Source: an uncultured Pseudomonadota bacterium (GTDB taxonomy: Bacteria > Myxococcota > UBA796). Taken from it: 6,380 nucleotides of DNA. The stretch is from the NCBI GenBank assembly GCA_913040875.1, contig CAJWHX010000207.1, forward strand, positions 1-6,380, in the 5' to 3' direction. The position numbers were made by a program, and so were the translations under genes. The notes under the pieces were generated by a model. That model did not search any database. It was not told where the DNA came from and was given only the letters and a program-made list of their open reading frames with translations. Shown one piece after another: positions 5,577-6,380 of this stretch; within the stretch, counting starts at the first letter, position 1; each line of letters starts with the position of its first letter.

Positions 5577-5605
5577 TTCCCCATTTGTAGGTCTGTGACT
5601 ATACT
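5577..5605 (+). promoter_or_regulatory. Candidate promoter of the XRE/TPR regulator gene
   Basis: TATACT (5600-5605) matches the -10 consensus at 5 of 6 positions. Seventeen bases upstream is TTCCCC (5577-5582), a poor -35, which is part of the second 13-base repeat. A weak -35 overlapped by a conserved element is typical of activator-dependent or regulated promoters. The leader would be about 12 bases, enough for GGAGG at 5615-5619. Confidence 0.45.
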
Positions 5606-5623
5606 GAATTATATGGAGGTACA

Positions 5624-6313
5624 ATGTCAAACGTCTTGCGGGCACACATCAATGATTTTGGATTCAGTCATTCAGAGATATCTCGAAGAGCCACCAAACT
5701 GAATCAGGCTACCACATACCGTGTTGTGGAGGGAGAAACACAAAACCCCTCTCTCAACTCTTTGACCGGTATCATTGAAGCTATATCTCTGACCGACGCA
5801 GATGCTGGAGTGCTCTATCGGAAGATGGGACTAAACAGTGCCAAACCCAGACTGTATGTCCTACAAGAGAGTGAACTCACCTTTGAATGTGCGCTGCGGG
5901 AAACCCAAGATTTCTTAGACACTGGACACTTACGAGATGCGGCACATCGCGTGATGATGATGTTTGACCTAGCTAGCAATGACATCGAACTCTCCACAAC
6001 TTATGAGCAAGCGGGCATCATTTATATGGGCATGGGGCGCTGGGAAGAAGCCCAAGCCAATCTTGAGGCTGCAGACAGGCACATACCTGAGGACATTGAT
6101 CATCCAAACACTCCCCAAGACATCGTGAACAAAAAGCATACGCTGATGACCAATATCGGTTCACTAATGGTGAAACGCGGTAATCATAGCTGGGCTAACT
6201 TATTTGCCACAGCCATATTGAATCACCCTAGAGTCTCAGAGTTAAACCGAGGCTGGGCGCATCTCGTTTTGGGAACTGCACGCATGAGCATGGCAGCCAC
6301 ATTTAAAATATAG
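5624..6313 (+). CDS. XRE-family helix-turn-helix protein with C-terminal TPRs
   Basis: A 229-residue protein. Residues 9-57 match a Cro/C1-type HTH: HSEISRRAT (helices 2-3 region), QATTYRVVEGE (recognition helix and the ErG-like turn), NPSLNSLTGIIEAI (last helices). This should bind DNA. Residues 85-229 are alpha-helical repeats. The best TPR unit, about 124-157, begins TTYEQAGIIYMGMGRWEEA. Another is about 172-203, and the protein ends after what looks like the first helix of a further repeat (NRGWAHLVLGTARMSM). TPRs behind an XRE domain usually sense a peptide or protein partner, as in RRNPP-type regulators of Firmicutes; no such partner is identified here. The start is fixed by GGAGG at 5615-5619, 4 bases before the ATG. 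It is divergent from the acidic lipoprotein gene across a repeat-rich 200-base region, consistent with auto- and cross-regulation. Confidence 0.8.
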   Translation: MSNVLRAHINDFGFSHSEISRRATKLNQATTYRVVEGETQNPSLNSLTGIIEAISLTDADAGVLYRKMGLNSAKPRLYVLQESELTFECALRETQDFLDTGHLRDAAHRVMMMFDLASNDIELSTTYEQAGIIYMGMGRWEEAQANLEAADRHIPEDIDHPNTPQDIVNKKHTLMTNIGSLMVKRGNHSWANLFATAILNHPRVSELNRGWAHLVLGTARMSMAATFKI

Positions 6314-6356
6314 GTAAGTTGGCTAGTATTGCTGTTTTGCATGGCAATTACCTTTT
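6313..6356 (+). terminator. Possible intrinsic terminator after the XRE/TPR gene
   Basis: GGTAAgTTG (6313-6321, one bulged G) pairs with CAATTACC (6345-6352) and is followed by TTTT (6353-6356). The 23-base loop is long and the stem is AT-rich, so strength is uncertain. Its position overlapping the last base of the stop codon supports the role. Confidence 0.4.
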
Positions 6357-6380
6357 GACCGTTTACATAAATATCTATTA

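Larger units (their letters stand above)
5466..5583. repeat. Pair of 13-base direct repeats, GAGGTGTTCCCCA, in the divergent intergenic region
   Basis: Identical copies lie at 5466-5478 and 5571-5583, in the same orientation, with starts exactly 105 bases apart. Copy 1 lies at the predicted transcription start of the acidic lipoprotein gene. Copy 2 covers the proposed -35 of the XRE/TPR gene. Each contains the imperfectly symmetric core GGTGTTCCCC. The placement suggests a regulator binding site. Confidence 0.6.

Noticed and set aside
5469..5702. Plus-strand 77-codon frame with repeated SM-type residues
   Set aside because: It is produced by the ATGCA repeats of the intergenic region, then overlaps the XRE/TPR gene out of frame. 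It has no independent support.
6355..6380. TTGACC as the -35 of a promoter for the next gene
   Set aside because: The window ends before a -10 at proper spacing can be read, and the hexamer overlaps the T-run of the possible terminator.

Overview
The window looks like chromosomal DNA of a Gram-negative bacterium of moderate, slightly AT-leaning base composition. Two lipobox proteins, a Sec-secreted serine hydrolase and purine-rich Shine-Dalgarno sites support this. A formylglycine-generating-enzyme-like protein, a lipoprotein with a very short signal and a Glu/Asp-rich tail, and an XRE regulator fused to TPRs together recall marine Myxococcota or related deltaproteobacterial lineages. That assignment is inference from gene style, not from a marker gene.

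Layout. Positions 2-472 (+) hold the C-terminal part of a formylglycine-generating-enzyme/sulfatase-modifying-factor family protein cut by the window edge. It is followed by about 600 bases with no convincing gene. A recognisable sigma70-like promoter (1020-1048) then precedes a 70-residue two-helix membrane protein (1090-1302). A two-Rossmann-domain flavoprotein oxidoreductase with a cysteine-cluster tail follows on the same strand (1381-2511). It converges on a minus-strand pair: a lipoprotein SPFH/prohibitin homologue (3857-4639) and, 46 bases downstream, a secreted class C beta-lactamase/esterase-type serine hydrolase (2617-3810). These two are probably one transcript. A further minus-strand gene (4854-5423) encodes a small Cys-containing acidic lipoprotein and ends in a clear intrinsic terminator (4796-4830). 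Divergent from it is an XRE-HTH/TPR regulator (5624-6313, +).

How the genes may work together. The two envelope blocks (SPFH lipoprotein plus serine hydrolase, and the acidic lipoprotein) suggest cell-envelope functions, but no shared pathway is shown. The 200-base region between the acidic lipoprotein and the XRE/TPR gene is the richest regulatory stretch. It contains a perfect 13-base direct repeat with copies 105 bases apart, one near each proposed promoter, and two perfect ATCGAT-centred palindromes between them. A regulator controlling itself and its divergent neighbour is the most economical reading, as a hypothesis.

I see no CRISPR array, tRNA, rRNA, insertion sequence or phage module, and no clear multi-gene novel system. 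The most useful leads are the divergent operator-like region, the cysteine-tailed flavoprotein and the SPFH-hydrolase pair.
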